In this document: piece after piece, positions 8,326 to 15,039 of the stretch
Numbering within the stretch: the first letter of the stretch is position 1
Layout of the letters: each line of letters opens with the position of its first letter
NCBI GenBank assembly: GCA_046484045.1
Contig: JAWOBZ010000060.1
Coordinates: 1 to 30,973, forward strand
Direction of reading: 5' to 3'
DNA length: 30,973 bases
Origin: CAZHUM01 sp046484045
GTDB lineage: Archaea > Thermoplasmatota > Thermoplasmata > Halarchaeoplasmatales > Halarchaeoplasmataceae
Position numbers and translations under genes: made by a program
The notes under the pieces: model-generated
Database searches by the model: none
Seen by the model: only the letters and a program-made list of their open reading frames with translations
What the model was told of the DNA's origin: nothing

Positions 8326-8554
8326 TGACCTTCAAAGCTATCTCCTTAGGAGTCTCGGTTCCGTCGTAGCTGTAACCGTACACTTTTCCATCCCTTGTAT
8401 CGATCACCTGTCTACCTTCCTCGGAATCTCTGATCCAAATTCCGAGCTGTTTACCTTTTTTGAAATCTTTTTCATCAAGATAACGCTCGTATTCAGGAAC
8501 CTTACGGGCCATGGGTAGCCCGTCAGAAGCTATCCTATTGAAGGGATCACTCAT
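8306..8554 (-). CDS. Hypothetical 82-aa protein, last gene of small-gene operon A
   Basis: No family was recognised. The 82 residues are highly charged and lack membrane segments or cysteines. A central GIWIRDSEEGRQVIDTRDGKVYGYSYDG looks like paired beta strands, and the tail PKEIALKVRELKKG is a basic helix. ATG 8554 overlaps the stop of the upstream gene (ATGA), so translation is coupled. The gene ends within a terminator hairpin. Tiny genes packed like this are common in archaeal proviruses and plasmids, but nothing in the sequence fixes the role. Confidence 0.7.
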   Translation of the reverse strand: MSDPFNRIASDGLPMARKVPEYERYLDEKDFKKGKQLGIWIRDSEEGRQVIDTRDGKVYGYSYDGTETPKEIALKVRELKKG

Positions 8555-8781
8555 AGATATCCCTCGTTTACAGGCACAGGGTCTATTTCCACGGTAACAT
8601 CGTGTAAAACACCCTGAGCAGGTCCTTCGATAACCTTATCGCCGGTACAGAGCCTGCAAACAGCAGTTCTTTCCTCGAAGTGCTGACTGTAAACGACGGG
8701 GTCCACGCCCGACCCTTCACATCGAGGGCAGGCGATTTCGACCCAGTGTCCGTCCAGATCTACATCTGTAATGACTTCCAT
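8551..8781 (-). CDS. Small zinc-ribbon protein (76 aa)
   Basis: The start is set at ATG 8781 (MEVITDVDLDGHWVEIACPR), one base after the previous stop and behind a GGGGGTG stretch; the frame could be extended by eight codons to 8805. CPRCEGSG and CRLCTGDK form a CxxC...CxxC pair about 20 residues apart, the spacing of a DnaJ-type zinc-binding knuckle. The rest (VLHDVTVEIDPVPVNEGYL) is probably beta-rich. It probably binds Zn and interacts with protein or nucleic acid. It overlaps the next gene by 4 bp. Confidence 0.72.
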   Translation of the reverse strand: MEVITDVDLDGHWVEIACPRCEGSGVDPVVYSQHFEERTAVCRLCTGDKVIEGPAQGVLHDVTVEIDPVPVNEGYL

Positions 8782-8782
8782 C

Positions 8783-9451
8783 TTAGAGCACCCCCTGCTG
8801 CTCAAGTAAATGTGAAACTAAAACGATGTCCGGCCCGTTTTCATCCTTGCTGGGCCAGTCCTTGACGATCTGCTTAACAGCGAAATCGTACTTCCTGGGA
8901 ACTACTGTGGAATAGATCACTTCGACGTCGTCTTCCAACTGTGCCAACCGGTTGCGGAGGGCCTGTTCAAGCGCTTCGTTCTTGTGCTCCTCGATATTCA
9001 GCTTCATGTAGGCATCGTTGTAGTGATCCAACCTCAACGAGATATGCCTCGCTTTCCAATATGTAGCGCTGTCGGAGAACTTGAAGACTACCATGTCGTC
9101 TGTAATTCCGTCGTCTGTATCGTGGAGTATGGTCCTCGTGTAACCGCGGAACTCTACAGGAATTCCTTCAGAATTCCTTCGATGTCGGGAACAAGTTCCC
9201 GAAACATCTTCCTTTCCGAGCACGAAGACACGTTCGATGTGCAGATCCAAGTCATCGACTGCATCATCGTCGGTGAACTCCTCGATCTCGACCTTCTCCG
9301 GAGGTCTGTGATCGATCTCTTTTTCGTAGAGTTCTTCGACCCTTTCCTGCAGCTCTTCGAAGGAAATCGCCCTGTCGAATGCCAAAGCACCCCAGTGAGA
9401 GTAAACCTTCTTTCCCGTTTCCAGGTTTACGATGTGCGCTCTGCATCCCAT
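8783..9451 (-). CDS. Hypothetical 222-aa protein carrying an in-frame palindromic insert
   Basis: The family was not recognised. The N-terminus MGCRAHIVNLETGKKVYSHW is followed by a charged helix (FEELQERVEELYEKE), an acidic stretch (EFTDDDAVDDLDLH), and a C-terminal part with a helix (NEALEQALRNRLAQLED) and VSHLLEQQGVL. The segment SGTCSRHRRNSEGIPVEFRG is encoded by two adjacent inverted repeats (9158-9208) and, being rich in Arg and Ser, does not look like its surroundings; it may be an inserted repeat that kept the frame. ATG 9451 directly abuts the stop of the 40-aa leader ORF, so translation is coupled. Confidence 0.75.
   Translation of the reverse strand: MGCRAHIVNLETGKKVYSHWGALAFDRAISFEELQERVEELYEKEIDHRPPEKVEIEEFTDDDAVDDLDLHIERVFVLGKEDVSGTCSRHRRNSEGIPVEFRGYTRTILHDTDDGITDDMVVFKFSDSATYWKARHISLRLDHYNDAYMKLNIEEHKNEALEQALRNRLAQLEDDVEVIYSTVVPRKYDFAVKQIVKDWPSKDENGPDIVLVSHLLEQQGVL
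9158..9208. repeat. Paired inverted repeats inside the 222-aa gene
   Basis: The first is AGGAATTC (9158-9165) / GAATTCCT (9171-9178) with loop CTTCA. The second is CGGGAAC / GTTCCCG around AA (about 9186-9201), flanked by GATGT / ACATC. Both cores recur upstream of tRNA-Leu: ACAGGAAT...ATTCCT at 7555-7573, and GGAACAAGTTCC inside the hairpin at 7637-7668. Confidence 0.7.
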
Positions 9452-9574
9452 CTAGAGCCACCCACCTTTTGGGTCGTGACCATTTAATCGACCAACATAC
9501 AGTTCTTGTTCGTTTTCCTTGCTACCCGGCTCTGCCTGCCCGCCGGCTTGGGCTTCTATGTTCTTAGAAGTCAT
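9452..9574 (-). CDS. 40-aa leader ORF (MTSK-type) of operon A
   Basis: ATG 9574 opens a 40-codon frame, MTSKNIEAQAGGQAEPGSKE then NEQELYVGRLNGHDPKGGWL, ending in TAG immediately before the ATG of the 222-aa gene. A GAGGT Shine-Dalgarno lies 9 nt upstream of the start, inside the right arm of a hairpin. A second ORF with the same first four codons, similar following residues and the same upstream hairpin sits at 12600-12686, which is the main evidence that this ORF is translated. The product is hydrophilic. It may be a regulatory leader peptide or simply couple translation to the next gene. Confidence 0.6.
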   Translation of the reverse strand: MTSKNIEAQAGGQAEPGSKENEQELYVGRLNGHDPKGGWL

Positions 9575-9584
9575 ATTTTCTCGA

Positions 9585-9740
9585 CCTCACTTCACTCTCA
9601 ACCCACGTGAGGGAGAGAAAACAAGCCAGGCGGCTAAAGGAGGGTAGCTGGAAGAGGAGGTGTCAGAGAGAAGGATAGAAGATGAGTTAAGAGAGCGGAA
9701 ATCGAACCCTCGCAGGCATATCTTACTTTTGCTGGAGGCA
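9585..9740 (-). promoter_or_regulatory. Leader of operon A: SD-covering hairpin and conserved blocks
   Basis: In RNA sense, CCTCAC (9612-9607) pairs with GTGAGG (9590-9585), which overlaps the Shine-Dalgarno of the MTSK ORF. The 16-nt loop is also nearly identical to that of the second leader at 12695-12721. Further upstream are CCCTCCTTTAG (9644-9634), which resembles anti-Shine-Dalgarno sequence, and AAAGTAAGATATGCC (about 9730-9716), a possible TATA region; both recur in leader 2. The stretch 9575-9816 contains no convincing gene. Confidence 0.55.
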
Positions 9741-9756
9741 ACAGTTGAATATTCCT

Positions 9757-9780
9757 GAAACTCGCTGTGTAACGAGTTTA
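9757..9780 (-). terminator. Hairpin after the 379-aa gene
   Basis: AAACTCG / CGAGTTT (7 bp, 8-base loop) lies about 40 nt past the stop of the AT-rich gene pair. A comparable hairpin (AACCGT / ACGGTT) follows the HEPN gene near 12883-12902. They may be transcript ends or processing sites; neither has a strong U-tract. Confidence 0.35.
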
Positions 9781-9816
9781 GAGAGGTGAGATTGGAGGTC
9801 TCTGTAGAAAAAATAT

Positions 9817-10956
9817 TTAATTCTTTCCAAAATCAGTTAATTTTACTCCACCAGTACTATAATCCCTATAATATTCCATTACAAGTTCTTTTTTTATTTC
9901 TTCAAACCTGCTTTCAAGTTCTTCATTCATCTCATTGGTTTTCATTTTTGAAATTATCTCTTCTTCGAGTTTTTCAATGTTTTTTGTATACCTTGTCCTC
10001 ACTCTATATTCATTTACAAATATATCCACAACGTCTTCTTCTTTACTGAATATACCACAATCTAAACCATATTCGATTATATTTCTATAAGTTGTCTTTT
10101 TTTCTTTTTCCGAGTAATTCAATAATTCAACTTTAAACAACTTCTTCCATAAATTGTAATCAAATTTATTATCTTTCTTATCACATTTTAGGGTCAACAC
10201 AGTTACGGTGTCTTTTAATTTTAACCACCTACTTGATGAGTATGTAAATGAAACTTTTCTAATATAGGGTTTGCCTTTTATTAGTTCATTATTAATATAT
10301 TTTTCAAGCTCTGGATCAGAATGTCCATTAAAGTCCTCTTCTTTGGTTTTTTTATTTATATGGGAATACATTCTACAAGTATTACCACTACTTGATAAAC
10401 CCCAAGAAATAAAATTTTCACCTAAATCTTCAGCAATATTTTGTAATTTATTCTCTTTCAACTGAAGTGAAGCAATGACAAAATCGTAACTTGAGTCTTC
10501 TGAACCGATCAGACTATCTAAATGAGTTTTTACGTCAAATTCTGCTTTATTATATTTTACAACATCTCTTTCTTGAAAAAATTCATTTAATTTTCTAAAT
10601 AAACCAATTAGCAAGGTTCTTTCATATTCTATAAGAATACCTTTATCTTTATTACTAGATCCTATAAGCAAATCAAAATTTTTAAGTTTATAATAAATTA
10701 ATGGCTCCGTTCTAATAAATGAGTATGACGGATTATCCATGAAAGCAGATATCATTATGTTAAATGCATCAATTTCTTCTAAATCCTCATTCATCTGAGA
10801 TTTTATTAAATTTTCATATTCTTCAGATAAATCAATCTCCAATTTTTCTTTTTTTCCATCTAACTCTTTATCTAACTCCTCTTTTTTCTGGGATGAAAGT
10901 TTCTTGATTAGCTTATTACATTGTTTTTCATTAAGTCCGTTTGACGATCTCGGCAT
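9817..10956 (-). CDS. Unrecognised 379-aa protein, possible PD-(D/E)XK-like nuclease
   Basis: Second gene of an AT-rich two-gene operon; ATG 10956 lies 26 nt inside the end of the upstream gene. The family was not recognised. The N-terminal 60 residues are a charged coiled-coil-like helix (KKLSSQKKEELDKELDGKKE). Residues 92-113 read KNFDLLIGSSNKDKGILIEY then ER: Asp95, a turn, then a hydrophobic strand ending Glu110-x-Glu112, which resembles the D...(E)xK core of PD-(D/E)XK nucleases with Glu instead of Lys. The C-terminus is again helical and charged (NIEKLEEEIISKMK). Lys/Asn/Ile-rich composition sets it apart from the neighbouring micro-genes and suggests transfer. A defence role is inferred only from the Shedu-HEPN pair nearby. 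Confidence 0.72.
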   Translation of the reverse strand: MPRSSNGLNEKQCNKLIKKLSSQKKEELDKELDGKKEKLEIDLSEEYENLIKSQMNEDLEEIDAFNIMISAFMDNPSYSFIRTEPLIYYKLKNFDLLIGSSNKDKGILIEYERTLLIGLFRKLNEFFQERDVVKYNKAEFDVKTHLDSLIGSEDSSYDFVIASLQLKENKLQNIAEDLGENFISWGLSSSGNTCRMYSHINKKTKEEDFNGHSDPELEKYINNELIKGKPYIRKVSFTYSSSRWLKLKDTVTVLTLKCDKKDNKFDYNLWKKLFKVELLNYSEKEKKTTYRNIIEYGLDCGIFSKEEDVVDIFVNEYRVRTRYTKNIEKLEEEIISKMKTNEMNEELESRFEEIKKELVMEYYRDYSTGGVKLTDFGKN

Positions 10957-12004
10957 TAGGATCTACCCTCTCTATTAAAAATCTAAAAAATCGTAATAAA
11001 CTATCAAATTTTGTATTGTATTTAGGTATCAATAAGAACCTTTCACCGTTGCTAGATAGCGATAAAATACCTCCATTCTTTTTGTCAACTATATTTCCTT
11101 CCATAATCAAAGAACCTTCTGCAGTAGTGTAATTATAAGGCATAAAACTTGAACTCTTCATTTGTTCTAAAAAAGTACTCCCGTCTTCATAATCAAGAGG
11201 ATCTTTTAATTGTATATGTAGCTGCTTTTCCTCTAATTTCTCTCTTGTGTCTGTTTTTATTACGTCTAAAGTAGACGTTTTTATTTCTCTATTAATCTCG
11301 GAAACTTCATTTATTGACATTTTAATTAAGTTTTCATAGAAAAAGTTAATATTGTCTGGAAAAACATGAATGTCTTTTTTATTCAAAAGAATAAATTCTC
11401 CAGTGTTGTTTATTTTAATATTTGTTTTTGGAGGAATTTTAAACTCAAAACTAGTTGGTGTGATTTCATCTTCTTTTTTCCATTTTTCCAATTTTGAACG
11501 TGCATCATCTCCACGGTATTCTCCTTCTCCTTTTTTCCTTTTTAAACCCCTTCTTTCAGAGGCATAGTTTTCATAAGAAAAATATGTTAAGCTACTACCC
11601 CTTATATCTAATATTTTTTCTTGTATTATTTCTAAAAAAGATGGAGGTATCCAAAGATTATAAATCCCCTCTGTAGATTCAATTAATGATCCCATTGTTT
11701 TATATAGTTCATCAGACGAAGATAAAGTGAACAAGATTATATTTTCTAGACTTTCCGTAAAAAAGAGATAAACATAAACCTCCTTCTCTTGCTCATATTT
11801 TTCATATGTTGTAAATAATTCTAAAAATTCTCCTTGGTCATTTACTTGAAATGATTTTTTAAATATGTTTTTAATAATATATTTGCTTAAATCTGTATTT
11901 AAACATAAAGCCCTAAATTTTTTCCTCTTATCATTTTTTAATATAGACGAGACTTCTAGAAAAAGTTCTTCGATTGTGGCCCCTTCTAATTTTTTTTGCC
12001 CCAT
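10931..12004 (-). CDS. Unrecognised 357-aa protein, first gene of an AT-rich pair
   Basis: No known family was recognised. There are no membrane segments. The first ~100 residues look alpha/beta (ATIEELFLEVSSILKNDKRK). The middle has a basic linker (RRGLKRKKGEGEYRGDDARS). The last part is beta-rich (EGSLIMEGNIVDKKNGGILS) and ends in a helix (LLRFFRFLIERVD). ATG 12004 lies 28 bp after a TTTTAAAAA box, so the transcript is probably leaderless. It overlaps the 379-aa gene by 26 nt, so the two products are probably made together and may interact. Its AT-rich composition is like that of the Shedu-HEPN pair. Confidence 0.75.
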   Translation of the reverse strand: MGQKKLEGATIEELFLEVSSILKNDKRKKFRALCLNTDLSKYIIKNIFKKSFQVNDQGEFLELFTTYEKYEQEKEVYVYLFFTESLENIILFTLSSSDELYKTMGSLIESTEGIYNLWIPPSFLEIIQEKILDIRGSSLTYFSYENYASERRGLKRKKGEGEYRGDDARSKLEKWKKEDEITPTSFEFKIPPKTNIKINNTGEFILLNKKDIHVFPDNINFFYENLIKMSINEVSEINREIKTSTLDVIKTDTREKLEEKQLHIQLKDPLDYEDGSTFLEQMKSSSFMPYNYTTAEGSLIMEGNIVDKKNGGILSLSSNGERFLLIPKYNTKFDSLLRFFRFLIERVDPNAEIVKRT

Positions 12005-12027
12005 CGCTTAACTATATTTGAAAAGGG

Positions 12028-12037
12028 TTTTTAAAAC
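12028..12037 (-). promoter_or_regulatory. TATA box of the 357/379-aa operon
   Basis: GTTTTAAAAACC on the minus strand is centred about 28 bp upstream of ATG 12004. This is the spacing of leaderless archaeal genes. Confidence 0.5.
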
Positions 12038-12170
12038 TTTTCTATTAAATAAATCCGATTGAAATTTCTTAAAAAATTATTTTATTTGATAAACAATTTA
12101 TAGTGTCTGTAAAGTTTTGTCATCTTTATGTAAAAATAAATGTATAAAAAGTATTTCCCTAAAATTAAAT

Positions 12171-12344
12171 TCACCCCCTCAACTCCCGTTCCATCTCAGC
12201 TTCCCGTTCATCGATGATGTCAACGATGAAATCGGCATCGACCTGCTCCCTATCGAGGTACTTCCACGCGACTAGAAGCCCGGCCATGTCCAGCTGAGGG
12301 GCTATCCGTTTGATAAGCCCCTGAATGATAGCGTTCTCACTCAT
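12171..12344 (-). CDS. Hypothetical 57-aa protein, operon B
   Basis: ATG 12344 overlaps the end of the SWIM gene by 8 nt (AGCGATGAGTGA), so the two are coupled. The start is placed here rather than at 12548, because the upstream part of that frame only shadows the SWIM gene. The product (MSENAIIQGLIKRIAPQLDM then AGLLVAWKYLDREQVDADFI) is predicted to be all-helical, with an acidic C-terminus ending in EREAEMERELRG. No family was recognised. Confidence 0.65.
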   Translation of the reverse strand: MSENAIIQGLIKRIAPQLDMAGLLVAWKYLDREQVDADFIVDIIDEREAEMERELRG

Positions 12345-12600
12345 CGCTATCACCCAACTCGGACTCGCAGTCGGCTTTTTCGAGGGCTTTAAACACTCTG
12401 TAAGCCCTAACGTGCTTGCAGATGTTCCCTCCTCGATACTGGAAGTCAGGACAGGTGCAGAAGTTCTCTGTAACCTTGTACTCACCACCACCGTTCTGTG
12501 AGTGGATGGTCGCACCTTTCCGAGGGAGTGGTTCGACGTGGCCACCAAGGACTATTTCAAGAGCCTTGTGGCTCCTGCCCGATAGATCTATTTTAGACAT
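12337..12600 (-). CDS. Small SWIM zinc-finger protein (87 aa)
   Basis: Residues 48-63 read CTCPDFQYRGGNICKH, a perfect SWIM motif CxC-x(10)-CxH, followed by a helix (VRAYRVFKALEKA). SWIM fingers bind Zn and mediate DNA or protein contacts. Short free-standing SWIM proteins are typical of archaeal genomes and their mobile elements. A strong GGAGGG Shine-Dalgarno (12613-12608) precedes ATG 12600, which shares one base with the TGA of the 28-aa leader ORF. Gene order is leader ORF, SWIM, 57-aa protein. Confidence 0.88.
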   Translation of the reverse strand: MSKIDLSGRSHKALEIVLGGHVEPLPRKGATIHSQNGGGEYKVTENFCTCPDFQYRGGNICKHVRAYRVFKALEKADCESELGDSDE

Positions 12601-12686
12601 CAGTATTCCCTCCTATTCTCAGGTTCGTTCGTATAGCTACCCACCTTTTGCCTGGTGGCTTCGGCTTGTTTGATTTTAGAAGTCAT
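12600..12686 (-). CDS. 28-aa leader ORF (MTSK-type) of operon B
   Basis: ATG 12686 starts MTSKIKQAEATRQKVGSYTN then EPENRREY, ending in a TGA that overlaps the SWIM start (TGATG). The first codons (ATG ACT TCT AA) and the upstream hairpin match the 40-aa leader ORF at 9452-9574; the C-terminal halves differ. A GAGGT Shine-Dalgarno lies about 8 nt upstream inside the hairpin stem. Translation is supported by the conserved context and the coupling, not by homology to a known protein. Confidence 0.55.
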   Translation of the reverse strand: MTSKIKQAEATRQKVGSYTNEPENRREY

Positions 12687-12694
12687 TCTTTCGA

Positions 12695-12902
12695 CCTCAC
12701 TTCACTCTAACCCACGTGAGGTCGTGATGGTAGCTGTAAAGCGGTTCTAACAATCTAAAGCCTAAGTGGAGAACGAACTAAAGGAGGGAAAATAGTCCAG
12801 AGAAGTGGTGGTGGAAAAGAGTAGAGAAACTGCGGAGGGGCATATTACTTTCTTCACATGTGAAGACAGTTTTAGCTCCCTCAACCGTGCTCGAAACGGT
12901 TA
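12695..12902 (-). promoter_or_regulatory. Leader of operon B: SD-covering hairpin and conserved blocks
   Basis: CCTCAC (12721-12716) pairs with GTGAGG (12700-12695) over the Shine-Dalgarno of the MTSK ORF, as in leader A. CCCTCCTTTAG (12788-12778) and GAAAGTAATATGCC (about 12851-12838) are shared with leader A in the same order. CCCTCCT is also a perfect complement of AGGAGGG at the SWIM Shine-Dalgarno (12614-12608). A palindrome CTTCACATGTGAAG (about 12853-12866) and an AACCGT / ACGGTT hairpin (12883-12902) lie upstream. The stretch 12687-12923 contains no convincing gene. Confidence 0.55.
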
Positions 12903-12923
12903 GTAGTTACGAAAATAATTCAA

Positions 12924-13556
12924 TTATCTTTTAACAATATCATGAATATTATCAACGATATCCTCGATTAAATCAATATGTCCTTTTAATTGTGAGGGTA
13001 ATAAATAAAACATATCTCCTACTTCAAAGCCATCATAAAACTTTGATAATTTATTATTATCTTCCTCATTATCGATTATTCCAATATTATGAATAATGAT
13101 TTTTCTAATCGAGTATAACATATCCAGTTTACTAATATCTTCATTTATAAAACATTCTTGATTATGTTTTTTTATGAATTTTTCATTTGTTTCTTCTAAA
13201 TTCCAAATATAATTTAGATCTGAAATAGCTTCCATATAAGTTTCAAAGGCAGTAATTGCAGTAACGATCGATTGTTGAGTTAATGTTTGATACAAAACAA
13301 AATCATTCCTTACCGAATCTCCAAATAACTTATCAGAAATTTCTTCTGGATCTACAAATCCAAAAAATTGTAAACCTTCATTTCTTAAATCACTATCAAT
13401 TACATTTCTAATTTTATTATAATTCTCAATTTTTGAATAGAAATAAAGTATTTTAGATTTAGATATAGAGAATTTAAATTTTTCATATGTGGTCTCAAAC
13501 TCATTATCAAACTCATTTGCATAATTTACTATAAATTCAATGTGTTTATAATCCAT
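12924..13556 (-). CDS. HEPN-like protein with RX4H motif
   Basis: The 210-aa protein is predicted to be mostly helical. Residues 147-163 read LYSIRKIIIHNIGIIDN, with Arg151 and His156 in the RX4-6H arrangement that defines HEPN ribonucleases of toxin and abortive-infection systems. The flanking context (strand-like I's, then HN-G-I-D) is like that of HEPN proteins with the form 'RN..vHN.G.vD'. RNA cleavage is therefore plausible but not shown. ATG 13556 lies 26 bp after an ATTTTTTTATACA box, so it has its own leaderless promoter, 44 nt after the Shedu stop. It probably works with or is regulated beside Shedu. Confidence 0.7.
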   Translation of the reverse strand: MDYKHIEFIVNYANEFDNEFETTYEKFKFSISKSKILYFYSKIENYNKIRNVIDSDLRNEGLQFFGFVDPEEISDKLFGDSVRNDFVLYQTLTQQSIVTAITAFETYMEAISDLNYIWNLEETNEKFIKKHNQECFINEDISKLDMLYSIRKIIIHNIGIIDNEEDNNKLSKFYDGFEVGDMFYLLPSQLKGHIDLIEDIVDNIHDIVKR

Positions 13557-13576
13557 ATTAGAAGATAGGTAGAAAT

Positions 13577-13590
13577 GTATAAAAAAATAT
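13577..13590 (-). promoter_or_regulatory. TATA box of the HEPN-like gene
   Basis: ATATTTTTTTATAC on the minus strand is centred about 26 bp upstream of ATG 13556 in the 43-bp gap after the Shedu stop. Confidence 0.4.
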
Positions 13591-13599
13591 TGTTTATTA

Positions 13600-14640
13600 T
13601 TATATTATAGATGGGGACTTAATATATTTTAACAATTTTTTCCCTCTCTCATATAGATCTGAATATGTCCATACCCTTACATTGTTCAGATAACTAGCAA
13701 ATATTCTTCTTTCTCTTATGTCATCTGTTTCTGTCTTTCCAATTATAATATAGGCTCTAGGTTTCAGGACTAATTTTGATTTCATACGATCACAAATATG
13801 TAAATAGGTAAAAACCTGACCTATAGCTTCTGATAATTTTCTATTTGGCTTACTTCTTTTACGTGTCCTTTGGTCAAACAAATTCTCATTTGGACCTTTT
13901 AATTCAATTAAATCCCAGAACTCATCATACCTTTTTAACATCATATCAAATTCATAATTATATTTTTTTGTATTGGGAGGAAACCGGACTTTGGAATCAA
14001 GTTCAATATATTTTAAACCAAATAACCAATCAGCATTATTATCTAATAAAAAATTATGGACATGAGTTTCAGTCGTATCATTTTCATTAATTAAATCATT
14101 AAAATTTTTTAAAACATTGTTGTATTCTCGAATATTGTTTTTCATTAATTTAATCCTCTTTTTATAAGAATTCAATTCAACCATTTTTGCTGAGTTGACC
14201 TCTCTTAAATTTTGAATTTGTTCTTTAAGGTTTACTCTCTTTCTTTTTTCTTTTTTTAATCTCTTTTCTTTTAAATCTATTTCATCATGTAATTTATCTA
14301 ATTCTTCTTGAGGTATTCTTACAAATGATGACCCAGGCATATTAGTACCTTTTATAGCTTCAACGATTTCGGATGTTGATGCCCATTCTTCCTCGGATCT
14401 GACATTATAAGAAGATCTTTGTCTCCATATTTTTTTATCGTCAATGTTTCTAGCCTGCCATCGTATTATTCTTACAATAGGTTCAGTCTTAAATTCATTT
14501 GAATCTCTTTCTCTTTCTAAAGCTTTATCAACTGTATACAACCAAACTCTATTACTAGCTTGTCCAGCTATATGTCTCTCAATGGTTTTATAATATTCTC
14601 GTTCTTCAAATTGACGTCTATCATAACTTTGGATAACCAT
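13600..14640 (-). CDS. sduA: Shedu-type anti-phage nuclease (DUF4263)
   Basis: The C-terminal ~150 residues match the Shedu/DUF4263 core: DWLFGLKYIELD, then YNYEFDMMLKRYDEFWDLIE, LKGPNENLF, EAIGQVFTYL, KPRAYIIIGK and RVWTYSDLYERGKKLL. Asp232 and Glu246-x-Lys248 form the PD-(D/E)XK site, and Gln275-x3-Tyr279 is the extra QxxxY motif. The N-terminal half is a separate domain followed by a long charged coiled coil (about 110-180), as in Shedu proteins whose N-termini vary with the trigger they sense. Known Shedu systems are single-gene phage defences. A TTTAAAATT promoter (14661-14678) and a GGTGA Shine-Dalgarno precede ATG 14640. The gene is very AT-rich. Confidence 0.88.
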   Translation of the reverse strand: MVIQSYDRRQFEEREYYKTIERHIAGQASNRVWLYTVDKALERERDSNEFKTEPIVRIIRWQARNIDDKKIWRQRSSYNVRSEEEWASTSEIVEAIKGTNMPGSSFVRIPQEELDKLHDEIDLKEKRLKKEKRKRVNLKEQIQNLREVNSAKMVELNSYKKRIKLMKNNIREYNNVLKNFNDLINENDTTETHVHNFLLDNNADWLFGLKYIELDSKVRFPPNTKKYNYEFDMMLKRYDEFWDLIELKGPNENLFDQRTRKRSKPNRKLSEAIGQVFTYLHICDRMKSKLVLKPRAYIIIGKTETDDIRERRIFASYLNNVRVWTYSDLYERGKKLLKYIKSPSII

Positions 14641-14660
14641 TCAAAATCACCTTAAACATA

Positions 14661-14678
14661 CTAAATAATTTTAAAGCC
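14661..14678 (-). promoter_or_regulatory. Probable promoter of the Shedu gene
   Basis: GGCTTTAAAATTATTTAG on the minus strand precedes the AAGGTGA Shine-Dalgarno (14653-14647) and ATG 14640, within the 87-bp gap after the zinc-ribbon operon. Confidence 0.4.
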
Positions 14679-14727
14679 ATCTCAAGTCTACATAAAAGAA
14701 CAATCTGTTAAAGATTTTTCTATTTCC

Positions 14728-15039
14728 TCACCCCTCGCCCCTCCCAGCTATCGCCTTCTTCTCACCGCACTCACCACACACAAAACACCTGACCGCCTTC
14801 GGTCCGGCGGTACTCATGTGTATCAAGGTCTTGACCTCCATCTCGGTACTACACTCAAGACATTCCATTCCCTCTTCTTCCAATTCCTTAACACATCCAC
14901 CGCAGCACACACTCTTATCAGTATCTTCCAGGATTGTCCAATCCTTATCCCTAAGATATTCCTGAGTCCCGATAACTCCCTTCCCGCACCTATCGCAGGT
15001 TACATCGAGTATTCCGCTTGATTTCCGCTTCCAACTAAT
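14728..15039 (-). CDS. Zinc-ribbon protein (103 aa), apparent AUU start
   Basis: The frame contains two cysteine-rich parts: CDRCGKG with CCGGC about 40 residues later, then CLEC with CFVCGECG. Starting at the first GTG (14910) would give only 60 aa and destroy the first CxxC. The frame upstream is open to a TGA just before 15060 but contains no ATG, GTG or TTG. A perfect GGAGGT (15051-15046) lies 6 nt before ATT 15039, giving ISWKRKSSGILDVTCDRC as the N-terminus, so an AUU start is the best reading. It is the last gene of operon C. A mutated start codon in a decaying gene is the alternative. Confidence 0.6.
   Translation of the reverse strand: MSWKRKSSGILDVTCDRCGKGVIGTQEYLRDKDWTILEDTDKSVCCGGCVKELEEEGMECLECSTEMEVKTLIHMSTAGPKAVRCFVCGECGEKKAIAGRGEG

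Noticed and set aside
8680..9487. Plus-strand frames of 61-167 codons opposite operon A
   Set aside because: They lie opposite a tightly coupled minus-strand operon with motifs and ribosome sites, and show no motifs themselves.
9690..9716. tRNA T-arm-like sequence GGGTTCGATTTCC on the minus strand
   Set aside because: The arm does not pair properly and no acceptor or anticodon arms can be drawn around it.
12345..12548. Long start for the 57-aa gene of operon B
   Set aside because: This part overlaps the SWIM gene in another frame and is low-complexity Ser/Thr-rich; the coupled ATG at 12344 fits better.
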